A model generated the notes under the pieces. That model did no database searches and was not told the origin of the DNA. It was given only the letters and a program-made list of their open reading frames with translations. From NCBI GenBank assembly GCA_963585895.1, contig OY757939.1:32007649-32071648 (forward strand): a DNA stretch of 64,000 nucleotides, given 5' to 3'. This stretch comes from Sepioteuthis lessoniana. Lineage: Eukaryota; Mollusca; Cephalopoda; Myopsida; Loliginidae. Numbering within the stretch: position 1 is the stretch's first letter; each line of letters opens with the position of its first letter. The translations under genes and the position numbers were made by a program. This document shows, piece by piece, positions 1-13,246 of this stretch.

Positions 1-1403
1 GAGTTTGTGATACTGTTTATCCAGACATTAAGTGGTTAACATTAGAGCAGATTTTCAGGGTCCTATAATTACTAACCACATTATTTTTTGTTCTTTGTGT
101 AACATTATTATGAACGCTGTCAACAATATTTGTCTAAATCAACATTTTAATGCATGAAAATAAAACAAAACTATAAAACTTATTGAATTAAACAATAATT
201 ATTCATGATAGTTCATGTGAGGGTGTTGAGTCCAAGCAAACTCAAGGGCAAATCACTTGTTCTGAGAGAATTCTTATTGCTTCAAAATAGACTTAAGAGG
301 CTGAGCGTGAAAAGGCTGACCCACAGAATTACCACTTATATGTAAATTATGATAGAAAGACACAGTTAATGTTGGTTGATGACTGTCAGTTTCTTGCTTA
401 TAGGTTCATCTGACCAAGTGATTCCCACATGGTGGGTATAATTTTATATACTGTTGTGTGGGGTCATAATGGGAAGGGTGATCTAGTTTGTACTTCATAG
501 TTATTCATATATATATTGTATTAATTTTTTAAAAAATTTCTTTACTCTATTATGTTTAATTATTTTCTAGTGTTTTATATGTTGTTTTTATTATCAAAAC
601 TGTGCTGTCAGCTGGACTCAAATATTTTAATTTTATTGTTATAGAATATTAAAAATCAAATTAGAAAGACTAACAAAACTAAGAATCCATATAAAAAGTT
701 TAGCTTTTATTTCAGTTGATTTCTATATAAAATTATACATGGGATTGTTTTTAATTCATTCAAGAAAAAAACAATAACATTTGAAATCATTAATAGCAAT
801 AAATTATTTATTAAACCTAGATTTGTTAAACCCATTATGCAAATTGCCCACACCACCATATACTATGTAAATCTTTATTTATTGGTGATATATAACACAT
901 ATTGCAGGATTTTAAATAGATTAATAACATGGGATGTTTCGAGGCAAAACTCATTCAGTTAGACATTAATCGAGACGTTGATAAATAAGATGTTAATTAA
1001 GATTAAATGATGATTATCTTATAATAATTTTGAATATAATGTAAATAACTAAGAGAATTATTTGTGGTGACATATTTTGGTTACAAACATGTATTCCCTA
1101 TGAAAATAAGGTTTGATTTTATCGTTTATTTTTTAAAATTCATATTGTTTTTAAATCTTAATTTTTTTCTATTAATCTTTGGAGTTATTAGTTTTCAGCT
1201 GGCTAAGGATGGTTTGTTTTCATGCCTACATTTGAATAAGAATTCTGATTGTTTATGTAGGATTTTTTTTTGTGGGGGCACATGATTATGGTTTTGTTTC
1301 AAAGATATTTTAACTTGGATCTACATATGCTCTATCCTCAATATTGAACACCCTTATAAATATAACAGACTATATTATTAATTATATATATATATATATA
1401 TAT
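1..1403. other. AT-rich stretch without recognised genes
   Basis: Nothing coding could be supported here. It is low-complexity AT-rich DNA ending in an (AT)n run at about 1381-1403. By position it is probably the intron upstream of the first recognised C1orf43 exon. The N-terminal exon of that gene (start codon and first half of the membrane helix) was looked for and not recognised, so it is probably left of the window. Confidence 0.5.
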
Positions 1404-1534
1404 ATTATTTTATTCACTTTTCAAAAGTATGAAGCCCTTATCTCTCCAGTTATAGGTGTATAAGATTTAATGAAGTGTTATTTCGTGGATAACACCCTGT
1501 TTCTTATAATGCATTAGGTTATCCCTAAGAGAGT

Positions 1535-1535
<1 letters not shown>
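1404..1535 (+). repeat. Local duplicate of 2314-2445
   Basis: This 132-bp block matches 2314-2445 at the same length with only two C/T differences. It is bracketed by microsatellites, (AT)n on the left and (CA)n(TA)n on the right. In the second copy the block spans the junction between a SINE body and an unrelated insertion, so this copy was most likely derived from that locus rather than being a separate SINE. Confidence 0.85.

Positions 1536-1567
<32 letters not shown>
1536..1567. repeat. (CA)n(TA)n microsatellite
   Basis: A compound dinucleotide run, CA repeats followed by TA repeats, directly abuts the right edge of the duplicated block at 1404-1535. Confidence 0.9.
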
Positions 1568-1972
1568 AGGTGACAAATTTGGATTTTTTGCACTAACATC
1601 CTTGACAATGACCAATGATGGTCAAAAGTATATATACTTGGGTTGAAACATAGGAGGTTTTAGACTATTATTAACCTATCTTCATTCTCAATTGTGACAT
1701 CTCCCTTACGAACATGAAAAAGGCTAATAAAAAACCTAACTCCAAATCCTTGTCTGTCATCTTTTAATAAAATATTCCTACAAGAAAATCTGCTGCTTAC
1801 ATACATACAGTGTGTGTATGTGGGTATAATATATATATATGGGGAGAATAAAATAACCCTAGACAGGTTGACATGTTGCTAAAATCATTCACTTAGATGT
1901 GTCTGAAAGTTTAATGAATATTAATGTTTCTTATTTTCGGGAGTCTGAAACCTATCACTATTTTCTTTGCAG

Positions 1973-2074
1973 GTATTTATTATGTTGTTTATCATCACTA
2001 AAAGACAAATTTCTCGTCTTACCATCAGATCTGCTCGACGACCACATATAACCATTGGAACTGGAATACCAAAA
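1973..2074 (+). CDS. C1orf43: C1orf43 exon: end of membrane helix and basic juxtamembrane segment
   Basis: The exon follows a TTTTCTTTGCAG acceptor and ends at a GTATGT donor. Its 34 codons begin VFIMLFIITKRQ and end GTGIPK, matching the human junction after NAPK. The first residues are the cytosolic half of the single membrane helix. Confidence 0.88.
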
Positions 2075-5000
2075 GTATGTATGTCAGTACTCTTATGTGC
2101 TTGTAAAATCAGCTTTGTATCTCTCTTCTAGTAAAGATCTCATCCATGCAGAACAATGATTGGGTAAAATAGTAAAATTGAACAAAAATTAATTAGGAAA
2201 TAATTTTTTGCCATGGTGTTTCAAAGAAATAAGTGGTGGGGGGAGTCTCTATGGTATTGTGGCTAATGTGCTGGACTGCAACATTGTTGTAAATAAGTTC
2301 AAACTCCAGTCACATTATTTTATTCACTTTTCAAAAGTATGAAGCCCTTATCTCTCCAGTTATAGGTGTATAAGATTTAATGAAGTGTTATTTTGTGGAT
2401 AACACCTTGTTTCTTATAATGCATTAGGTTATCCCTAAGAGAGTAGTCTAGTGTAAAATATTCAGTTGGAAACAGAACAAGTCAATTAATATAATTGGAC
2501 ATTTAATTGTACACAACACAACTAGGGAACTTGGTTCTCATCTTAGGCTATACAAGAGTCACAAGTGTTCAAACAGAAAGGTCCATATAGCAAAAAGAGG
2601 GAAACTACTTACTCTTCTTAGGTCTGGAATTTAAAGTAGGAAGGCTCCATGTGCTCACAGCTGAGGAGTGAAACATCATGTTTGCTCAACTCAGTGTCTT
2701 GTTTGTGAAAGAGATGGATTCCCCAGTTCACCTTGCATGTGACCAAAAAAGAATTCATGATGTGGGAGAGTTCCTCAAACACTGTGACAAGGGATACCAC
2801 TCCGTTTAGTCTTTCAAAAGGTGAAATAGTACTTCCACTGTTCTACCAGGATGGCTTTGGTATTAAATAACCCAGCAAGGTTGACATGCCATTAAACAAA
2901 GAAACTAAACCTGAGAAGCAAGATACGCGTTGCTTACCCAATAAAAATTACTAGAAATAATTTAATGAAAATTAGAAATATCTTAGAGCATTTTGAGAGA
3001 TTCAGAGAATTTTTTTCTGTATTAATGAACACTTGAAACTTGTAATCAGACATCTGTCTTTAAAAATCTTTTCCTTTCCATAAAAAAGAATGACACTTCA
3101 TGATAAAGTGTGGAGGGTACTGAGTGAAAGACAATAGTCAGAAATACGCAGCACATTCAACTCCTGCTGATTTGGTAAAAGAGAAAGTGGTCCAACATGT
3201 GTAATATCCTTCAAAAACTTTTGAAAAAATATCTTGAGTTTAACATTTTATTTTTATCATGGCACTTTAGGGAGACTCAATGAATTTATAATTGTTCTTA
3301 TAATGTACATTTAAAACCTGTAAGCAGACATTTGACTCTAAAAATCTGTATCTCTGACACACAAAATTCAATTTACAGTAATCTCTTTCCATAATAAAAT
3401 GATATGACCCTTCCCAACAAAATATGGAGTGAATTTATGTACTAACAGAAGCGTCCTTTCTCCAAGATCCCAATTAAAGTCCCCTCTTTCCACATTGCCA
3501 ATGAAAGCCCCCTTCTCTCCAAGATGTTGATTAAAGTCCCTCCAGGTTGCCAATGAAAGCCCTCCCCCCTCTCCAATTAAAGACCCCTCCTCTCAAAGGT
3601 GCCAATTAAAGACCTCCTCTCCAGGATGCTAATTAAAGAACCCCTTTCCCAGAAACCACCTTTCTTGCAATGTACATTTTCCATTACATATCTGTTAACC
3701 TTCCAAACCATTTTGTCTAGTATTTATCCATTCCCTCCACTTTGGGCAGAATATGAAACATGGTCAAATTTTTAGATAGAGCTCCTCTCAAGCACACACA
3801 CACACACATACACACACACATATATATAAACTGTATCTGATGGTGAGGCTACAGTTCTGGAGATCTGGGGAGTGTGGAGTACTTTCATTGCATTTACTCC
3901 CAAATCCATTCTGATATGAAGTTGTTGTACCCGTTAGGGCCCCAGCTATAGTTCAAATAGACGAAAATTAATTAATATTGGATAAGAATATGTAAAACTA
4001 TATAACTGTGTAAATTATTTGTATTAAGAATAGTTACTTGAAGTTATAATTGTTTACTGATTGATGATTTTTATCAGGTGAAACCATTATAACTGTGTGC
4101 AAACAAATGATTAATATTAAATAGAAATAATTACATGAAACTATAAAATTATTAGTATTAGGTAGGAATACTTGTAACCATACAATTATTTGAAGCTATA
4201 ATTGTTTATTGAGGATTATTATTAATTTCTAGAAACCATATAAATGTGTGCAAATTATTTGTATGAGATAGGAATACTCGAAATCATATAACTGTGTTTA
4301 AAAAAAAACTTAAACAGCTGCACAAAAAATGTAAATATAAATGTACTTTGAATGCAATTCTCTAACCTCTAGGCATAAAATAACCCTAGATGGTTTGACA
4401 TATCATTAAAATCAATCAATCAAAAAAACCACTCTGGAAATTTTGAACCTGTATGAAGTTAACTGAATTTTTTTTTTTTTTTAAATTTTGGTTGTTATTT
4501 TTCAGCGACTTCAGAAAGAAATCCAACGGCGTCTGCGCCATGTAAAAAATATAAAGTTTGAACCAAGTTTGCTTCAAAAGCCTTCATCAGAAACAGAGAA
4601 TGAAGCTGATATTTCAGGTAATTCATACAAGTATTTTTCCCTATTTGAAGGGTTTAGAATCTGTTAACTGGATCCAGTGGTACGGCTACAGTTCAGGAAT
4701 TTTGTTTATTCAAACTTGTGATAATTTGTCAAATTATTCCAATGCTAACACACATCTCAAGTGATTTGAATGATCCTTGTGCAAATTGTTTTGCTTGAAT
4801 ATATTATTGTAATTATTTGTGTAGAACATGCATGCTTAATTTTGGTCTATGAGATTCTGGGGAAAAAATTGTACACTGATTTTTTGGAATTTGTAGCAGC
4901 TAAATTTAACCTTTGTTCAACTTTTTATCTGTTTGTTCTGACTGAAAATAAGAATTTATATAGTTTACATTATGATTTAAAAGAGAAAATTTACACATTA

Positions 5001-7843
5001 ATCAAATGTAATTAAATTTGCACAGTAATTAAATGTAATTAAATTTGTGCAGTAATTAAATGTAATTAAATTTGTGCTGTAATTAAATGTAATTAAATTT
5101 GTGCTGTAATTAAATGTAATTAAATTTGCTCAGTAATTAAATGTAATTAAATTTACACACTAATCAAATGTAATTAAATTTACACACTAATTAGATGTAA
5201 TTAAATTTGCACACCTATTAAATGTAATTAAATTTGCACACTAATTAAATGTAATTAAATTTGCACACTAATTAAATGTAATTAAATTTGCACACTAATT
5301 AAATGCAATTAAATTTGCACATTAATTAAATGTAATTAAATTTGCTCAGTAATTAAATGTCATTAAATTTGCTCAGTAATTAAATGTAATTAAATTTGCA
5401 CACTAATTAAATGTAATTAAATTTGCACACTAATTAAATGTAATTAAATTTGCTCACTAATTAAATGTAATTAAATTTGCACACTAATCAAATATAATTA
5501 AATTTGCACAGTAATTAAATGTAATTAAATTTGCGCAGTAATTTAATGTAATTAAATTTGCGCTGTAATTGAATGTAATTAAATTTGCACACTAATCAAA
5601 TGTAATTAAATTTACACACTAATTAGATGTAATTAAATTTGCACACTAATTAAAGCAACCACACAGAACTGTTTACTCAACAAGCTTTGCTGCAAAAATA
5701 GGTTCACATTTGAAGAAAGAAAATTATAAACACATTTCAGTGGATATTTCTCTGTCGTGTTATATGATTAAGGAATGATTTTTTTTTTATATTTATCATT
5801 TTTCGTTAATTATATTTTATCATTCAATTTGGTAAGGCTTTGAACTATTCGAGTCTCTTAGTTCAGGTGCATATCCATTTGGTGCAGTCTTAGAACCGTG
5901 GGGAAAAATATGACAATCATCATTTGTTATAATAACCCCCCAGACAGGAAATGGTGCTGGAGTGTCGATGACGTCTTGCCTGGAAGAGATGGTCCTGAGA
6001 ATTTGAGGATTTTGCAAAAAAGGTAGTTGAGATTGGACCATTGAGGCGAGAGTTGAATTTTGACCATTGAAAGATGTAGTTGGGTTTTTCGGATCTCTAC
6101 CGACTGAGATCTTAAACATCACAAGATGTGCCGTGCGTTGGGGTGGGGTCAGCTTAGTATGGTCAGCAAAGACTTTTAAGAATTGTGTCTCTCTCCTCAT
6201 GTCACCATGGACTGAAGTCAGAAATTAATAAACTGTTCATATCTGAAACAACAGAGTCTGCCTGTGTTTTGTATTTGTATATGCATCTGTATCACTGTTG
6301 TGATGAGATCACCAAATTATACAACAGTGTAAGACACATTAGTTTGGACTATAGATATAACTTACTTTCAATCATCCCATCCTGATTATAGCCAAATTGG
6401 CTGGGGTTGTAGAATATGCTGACTGCATTTCTGCAGAGGGGTAAAGACTCCCCTCTTTCCACTGAGTGTCCTGGATATGACACCAAACCATCTGATGGTG
6501 AAGCTCCAGTCTTTGAGCTTTGGAGAATGAGGAGTATCCCTTCATTGCTATTAATCCCAGATCAACTCTGACCTGGAGTGATTGTATCTGTTAGAGTTCC
6601 GTGGGTCAAATAGAGCTGTTCCATTATTTAACTGTGTAAATGAATGAATAATGTTGTATAGCAATTCTTGAAATTGTTTTAACTGTGTGCAAACAAATGA
6701 ACTCTGGCTTGTTAAAAAATGATGTTACCTACAAATTATTCATTTACATATATATATATATATATATATAACAGGATTTAGCATTAAATAACCTACAATC
6801 GAACTTCCTGAATATGGTTAGGCATATGACTGTAAAAAATGTTAATCCTATAGTTCTTGTGTGTAATTTGCAGCTCTTAATATTGGACTGAAAAATCTGT
6901 AAAAATAGCACACAAATTATAATGGGATATCACAAGTAAAAATAAGTCTGAGAGAAAGTATATCTAATGTAACTTTTCAGAAATAAGGGGTCTGCTGCCT
7001 TATCCAATTGACTCTTTATTTATCATTTATAAATATCTTTGTATCCCTTAGATTATTTAAAAAATTTTCTTTACAGATATCAATAATAATCAGAAATATC
7101 GTATGAAAGCTTGTGATGGTTTCTCTACACTTGGTGAGTTGAATTCAATTCTTTTTTTTCTCTTTCATGTAAATTTATTTGTTCTTTGATTATTAAGTTT
7201 CTTTTTTTCTCTTAGAAAAGTGAAGAGTGTTTTGATTATTTTCGAGGTTATTTTCCCTAAAAGGCTGATGAAGTATCTGAACTTAAAATTCTTTTTTGTT
7301 AACTTCTATGATCTTTTGTGATAGAAATATAAGATGAAATAAGAAATAAAAGAAATTTTAGAATGTATTGGAAACTGAAAATAAAGTTGTATTTTTCAAT
7401 AATTGTATAAAATCTTGAATTACACACTAAAAATAGTAATTGCATATTTTGAATGTTTTCATGCTGATTTCAACTTTGATATTTTAATATAGATTTGAAT
7501 TTTTTTTAATTTCATTTTAATTTTTGAATTAAAAAAAAAATTCCAAACTTGCTCACTTCAGGTGGCAGCAAACATGGCTTGTGTTGCCATTGGAAGGTAT
7601 TACAAAATGAGTAAATATATATATAATGAGTGAGCTGAAAAGTTCATATGATGATGTCATATCTGCTGTTGATGACTTTTTTGACTAATGGGATCCAAGC
7701 ACTGCAAAACTGATGGAAGAAGTATGTGGACTGCGAGGAGAAGTATGTTGAAAAATAAACCTCATCTGGTCATGTTCCATGAGAGTATCTTGGTTAGCTG
7801 ATGAACTTTTCTCACAACCCTTGTGTGTGTGTGTATCTATCTA

Positions 7844-7891
<48 letters not shown>

Positions 7892-9949
7892 GACAAAGTT
7901 GGTGTCATAATTATTCACTTCTGAATATTTGTATATGTTTTAAGGAAATGCAAATATTTGCAAGTACTTATTTTGCATTTAGTTTTGAATAATTTGTGAA
8001 TATTTTTAGAAGTTTTGTTCTATTATATTTATAGTTATAGATTTTCTCTTCTTTTTTAAATTGGTGAAATCCAAAATTATTTGTCTCCTTCCAATCTTAT
8101 GGAAATTATGAAATAAAATTGCTCTATGAGAATTGTAACTTTATTTTCTTAATTTGACATTTAATACAAGCACCTTTCTTCTGTGGAGGGGGTGTCCTCG
8201 TGGTGTAATGGTTAAAGCAATGGACTGCGGAATCGTAGTACGCGAGTTCGTACTCCAGTCGCGCTATTACGTTCACTTTCGGGCAAATACCCTTGGGAAA
8301 GGTATGAACCCTCTTATCCTCCCAGCTATGGGTTAAATAGTACCACTACTGTTCTTCTAGGAGAATGGCTTTGGCATTAAATAACCTAAAAAGAGTTGAT
8401 ATGCCATTAAACAAAGAAACCAAACCAAACCTTTCTTCTGTTTTATGCTCAGATAAGACCAAACTAGAATTATTTGGTTACATGATCTCTTGGTATATAT
8501 GGAGGAAATTGAATAAAGTTCACTAACCAAAAAATACCCTTCCTACAATTAAGCACGGTAGTGAGAGTATTATGCTTTGGGGAGGTCTTGCTGCTTCTGG
8601 ACTTGCAGAGCTAGTGAGATTACAGAGTATCCTGGATAAAGAGCTGTATTTGTGTATTCTTTGAAATAATATAAAACAAAGTGCCCGAATCTTTGTAATG
8701 AAATACTTAAATGATAGTAAAATTAAGTTGTACCCTGCATAAAGTCCTGACCAAAACCTCATTGAAAATTTATGGGCTTATTTCAAGAAAAAAGAAGACA
8801 GAAATCCTTCAAATTTGAAGGAAGTAGAAACTATTGCCAGGGAAGAATAAACCATAATGTCTTTCAGAGTGTATAGTGATCTTGTAAAGAACTATCAAAA
8901 ATGATTAAAGGCAATAATTGATAATAAAGTTTACACAAATGATTATTGACGCAAGAGGGCTAATAATAATGTGTGTGTTTACCCAAGTCCTCCATAACAA
9001 GCAGGATGTGACACAAGGTCAGTTTTTAAGTGAAGTAAAGCTGGTTTGAGTTCAGAATTTTCTGACTATTTGCCTAATCAAAGCTAAAGAGCCCACCTGC
9101 CCTATAGCTGAGGTTGGGGACAGATGGATTTTTATGCCTTTTTTGAGGCATGATGTGTAATGCAAACAGCAATGTTGATAACCCAATCCCAGTGTGGTTT
9201 CACCTCCTGACAATACCTGCTTATCAGGGCTGAGTTTATTGTTTGGCACTTGTTTGGTACCTCTAAATGGAAATGCTGAGGGGACCAAACATTTTTTGTG
9301 ACAGTCATGCATGAGTCTTGATTTGTTCATCCCCCTCAATAAAATGACCTTGTGTCAAATCTAGCCTGTGGGAGATAGGATAAAGCTGAAATGACAATAA
9401 TCAAAAGAAAAGTTTTAGGCATTTTAAATACAAAAGAATTGAATTTAGTTGTCTGTTCCTGTTAACAGAGAGTTATCTCCTCAATAATTAGGATATAACA
9501 GTTCCTCTGTTAAAAAAAGATGAAAAAAATTTTTTTTTGTTTTGTAGAGGAGGAAATTGTTAAACATGACGCAGACTGTGGTGAAAGACTACCAACCGAA
9601 ACAGTTCGCCAGTATTTATATCGGTTGCATACAAGTGGCATCTTGACCAAAGTTCCCTTGGAACTTATTCGAAATGTTGTTCTTCTCTATGAAAATGCAA
9701 GGCACACTCCACAGGTAAGGAGTTAGACAAAAAACAAAACAAAACAAACAATACAGGATGATTTTTTTTTTCCTTTCATTAACACTCTTATGGAAGCACC
9801 TTTATGATATAATTTTAAACAGTCTCTATACATTCATCATATCTATCAACACATTCTTGGAATCTCCCAGAGATGATTAAAAAAAATGTTGATATTTCTA
9901 TCGGAGTATATTTATATGACCCTATGGACTTCTAGATATACGGTTAGAA

Positions 9950-9987
<38 letters not shown>

Positions 9988-12932
9988 TTTAGTGTAGGTA
10001 TATGTATGTCCACATTTGGGTCTGCCAGATGATATAGATGTGTATATATGTGGAGGTATGTAACACTATGGACTCTTAGGTGCCATAGTAAATATATATA
10101 TATCTAGTTGCAAGTATGATCATATGGTTAGATGTATTTGTATGGGTGTATGTATTTTCTGCATGGATGCTGAGTGAAGTGAATAGATATCTTAAGTGGA
10201 GATGGTTAGATAAGTTTGATAAAAATGTTTAGGCCACAACTTAAAAAAGTTAAATTTCATTGTCATCCTTTTTAGAGTGTCTTGGAACTTACAGTCTGGC
10301 AATATTTTATGTTTGGCCTTATGGGTGGTTTGTGCTTGGAAGTAGGGAGAATTTGTCCTTGCATATATACTGGTGAGATTTGCTGTGAATCGGGAGTCAG
10401 TTGGTTAGCAGTGACTAGAGAGACAACTTCGAGCCGAGATTTAGCTGTGAGAGGAGGCAGTTTGTTAGCAATGACCAAATAGGCAGCAGTGGCCAGTTAA
10501 GCTCACACCGCATACCAAAAGAGGTTGGGGCAGAGCAGAGCTAGAGAAGGGTCCCAGAATGTCATACTCACATCTGTGAGCAAGTCTAGTCTTTCAGATC
10601 TTGTGTTTGTCTTTTCTTTTTGTTTGTAACACTGCTGTCTCTTGGACTTTAGTATTGTTATATGCATCTGCAAAATACAACAATATGAAGTCCAATGTCA
10701 CTGTGCAGCTAGATACATTCAGATCTGATTGACTGGTCACTTTATGACCTTTGGAAAATGCAACCAATACAAAGATAACTAGGGCGTTTTTAACAGTGAG
10801 AATTATTGTTGATGAAGATCTGATTTTTAAATGGCTTGTCAAGACGTGTCCTATTGGATTTTTGTTTCTAGTAAGATGAAAGATAATTATATTATCACTG
10901 ACTATCCTTTTGTTTCTGCCCCACTTTGCACATAAAAAAGATTCTTTTGCCCTTACATATTTATTATATAAATACAAGGTGGATCAGGATGGAAGTAACT
11001 GGGCAATCAATTATATAACTGCCCTATTATGGGATTCATATATATATCATCTATATTATAGCAATCTGATTTTTCTATGACACAGCAGAAATGGCACATA
11101 ATAACAAGATTTTTGTTAGAGCATTAGCATTAAAATGCTCCAACTTAAAGAATAAATGTAGTTTTCAATTTACTTTGCAATAATGTGTAGATTCTTTGAT
11201 CATGCTCATTTCAATCATAGTTTTTCTAGGGAGATAACTATTAAATGCTAATTATAGAATACTTCTTATTTGCACTTGATTGATATAAGTTTTATAAATA
11301 GGATGACTTGACATTGACCTTATGGTTGCCAAATTTAGCCTTTTAATGAATGCATGAAAGCCTACAAATAAATAATTTAGAAAATTTTACACACTTGTAT
11401 TTGAATTGTTTTCATCTTATTTTATTTCTTTTAAAGTCATTTGAAGAACCAGAATATACAAAGTTCAAGGAAAATCTCCATTTAATCATTACTCAGTAAG
11501 TAATTGTATCAAAATTATTCATTTGTCTTGTTGCATGTGACATTCACGTGTAGAGTTTATTTTAGAAGTACTTGACGCCTTGATAATTTGGAAGTTCACT
11601 TCCTTCTTTCACACATTTAACAATGAATCTTGTTGACATGCTGGGAAAAAACAATCCCAAAATACAAATGTTATGATAGTTTATTCACTATCACAATTTT
11701 CCTAGTTGCCTTTAATTCACTTATTTTCTCTGTAGATAGAAATGCTGGTTGTTTTTTCTTGTCTTCTATGAACAGTTGGATCATCTATGTATTTTAAATT
11801 TTTCTAGTTTTTAAGGTTTTTTTTTTTTCTTGACCTCATATTCTAGATAGATATTTCTTTTCTACTCAGATTTATGTGAAGATAACTTTGCTTACCCTTA
11901 TTCATGTATTGTAGTTAGGGTATCAACATTAGAGAATGAGAAAGTTTGTTGGACAGTACTCATATAAATCTTTGAATCCATAAGCTCAATATTTCTGGCT
12001 GAGCACTAGTTTAAGTTGCATGCAATTTTTCTAAACACTGAATATTTTGGGCTGATTGCTATTTTACTATGCACTATAAGCCTAATTTCAGGCTGAGTGC
12101 TTTTTTGATATACCACCCTGTTGGCTGGATCTGTAGAATATGCTGACTACTCCTCTGCAGAGGGTTTAAGAATCTCCACCCCACAAAAAACAAAAAAAAC
12201 AAAGCTACCTGTCGGCTGTGGTTGGCAACCTGTAATGCTTAAGGACAGGATCCTAGTGGCTGAGCAGTCAGTAACCAGAGTAGTCACATGACCTGCAACA
12301 TTCCACTTTGACCTTTACTGGTTTAGATTGGCAGTTGGAGAGGCCTGATCTGATTTGATCAATTAGTTAGTCATCATCAAGCCCTAGCCCCTATATTATT
12401 GTCCTGAACATATTCTTCAAATTTCTCTTGTGGCAAACACCCAATCCTTTTTATCATAAAGATCCTAGCAGGCAGTGCCCGTGGGTCAGTCACATTGAGA
12501 AAAATAAAACTTTTAGTGTCCTGGTATGACACAAAATTACATATGATTTCGAGGCTTCAATCCTGGAGTTTGGGAAAAGTGTTCCACTTTCATTACCATT
12601 ACTCTAAGGTCCACTCTGACCCAGTGTGGTAGTACCTTTGTTAGAGGACTATTCAATCATTTATTAAGGATTATTATTGTTAGTTATTTGAAACCATACA
12701 ACTGTGTGCAAATTGTTTATATCAAGTATGAATACTTGATAAATAGAATTACTTATGTTAGATAGTAATACTTGAAACCATTGAACTGTGTTTAAACAAC
12801 GGAGCTCTAACAACTCCTTTAAAAATATAGTTACCTATAAACTATTCACTTACAAATTATATATATGTGGATATATATATATATATATATATAATATGAC
12901 ACCAAAGAATTTAATTTTTTATTTTTATATAA

Positions 12933-12970
<38 letters not shown>

Positions 12971-13211
12971 CAATTCTTTGGTGTCATTATAAATTTATTT
13001 CAGGTATAATAATCCTCTTCAGATGTCATCATAGACCTGAAATAAATTTATAATGACACCAAAGAATTGAATTTTTTATTTTTATATGAAAATTTTTTTG
13101 GCTCTGCACGTTGAATTTTGATGTATTCTTAATCCAAAATTAATTATATGTTGATAGCTGTTGGCATTGAGTACTCAAATTTGATACTCTTACCATCTGG
13201 ATTTTTTCCTC

Positions 13212-13246
<35 letters not shown>

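Noticed and set aside
5001..5654. CRISPR array
   Set aside because: The units are direct 27-bp satellite repeats without unique spacers, in an animal intron.
8199..8262. tRNA gene
   Set aside because: A and B boxes are present, but the acceptor stem cannot be closed, there is a non-tRNA body, and a target-site duplication shows it is a SINE.
8154..8336. 60-codon frame on the + strand
   Set aside because: It lies mostly in SINE B at 8185-8429.
10276..10371. Extra C1orf43 exon between 9714 and 11437
   Set aside because: Edges look acceptable, but inclusion shifts the frame and stops translation in the next exon. The human protein has no counterpart.
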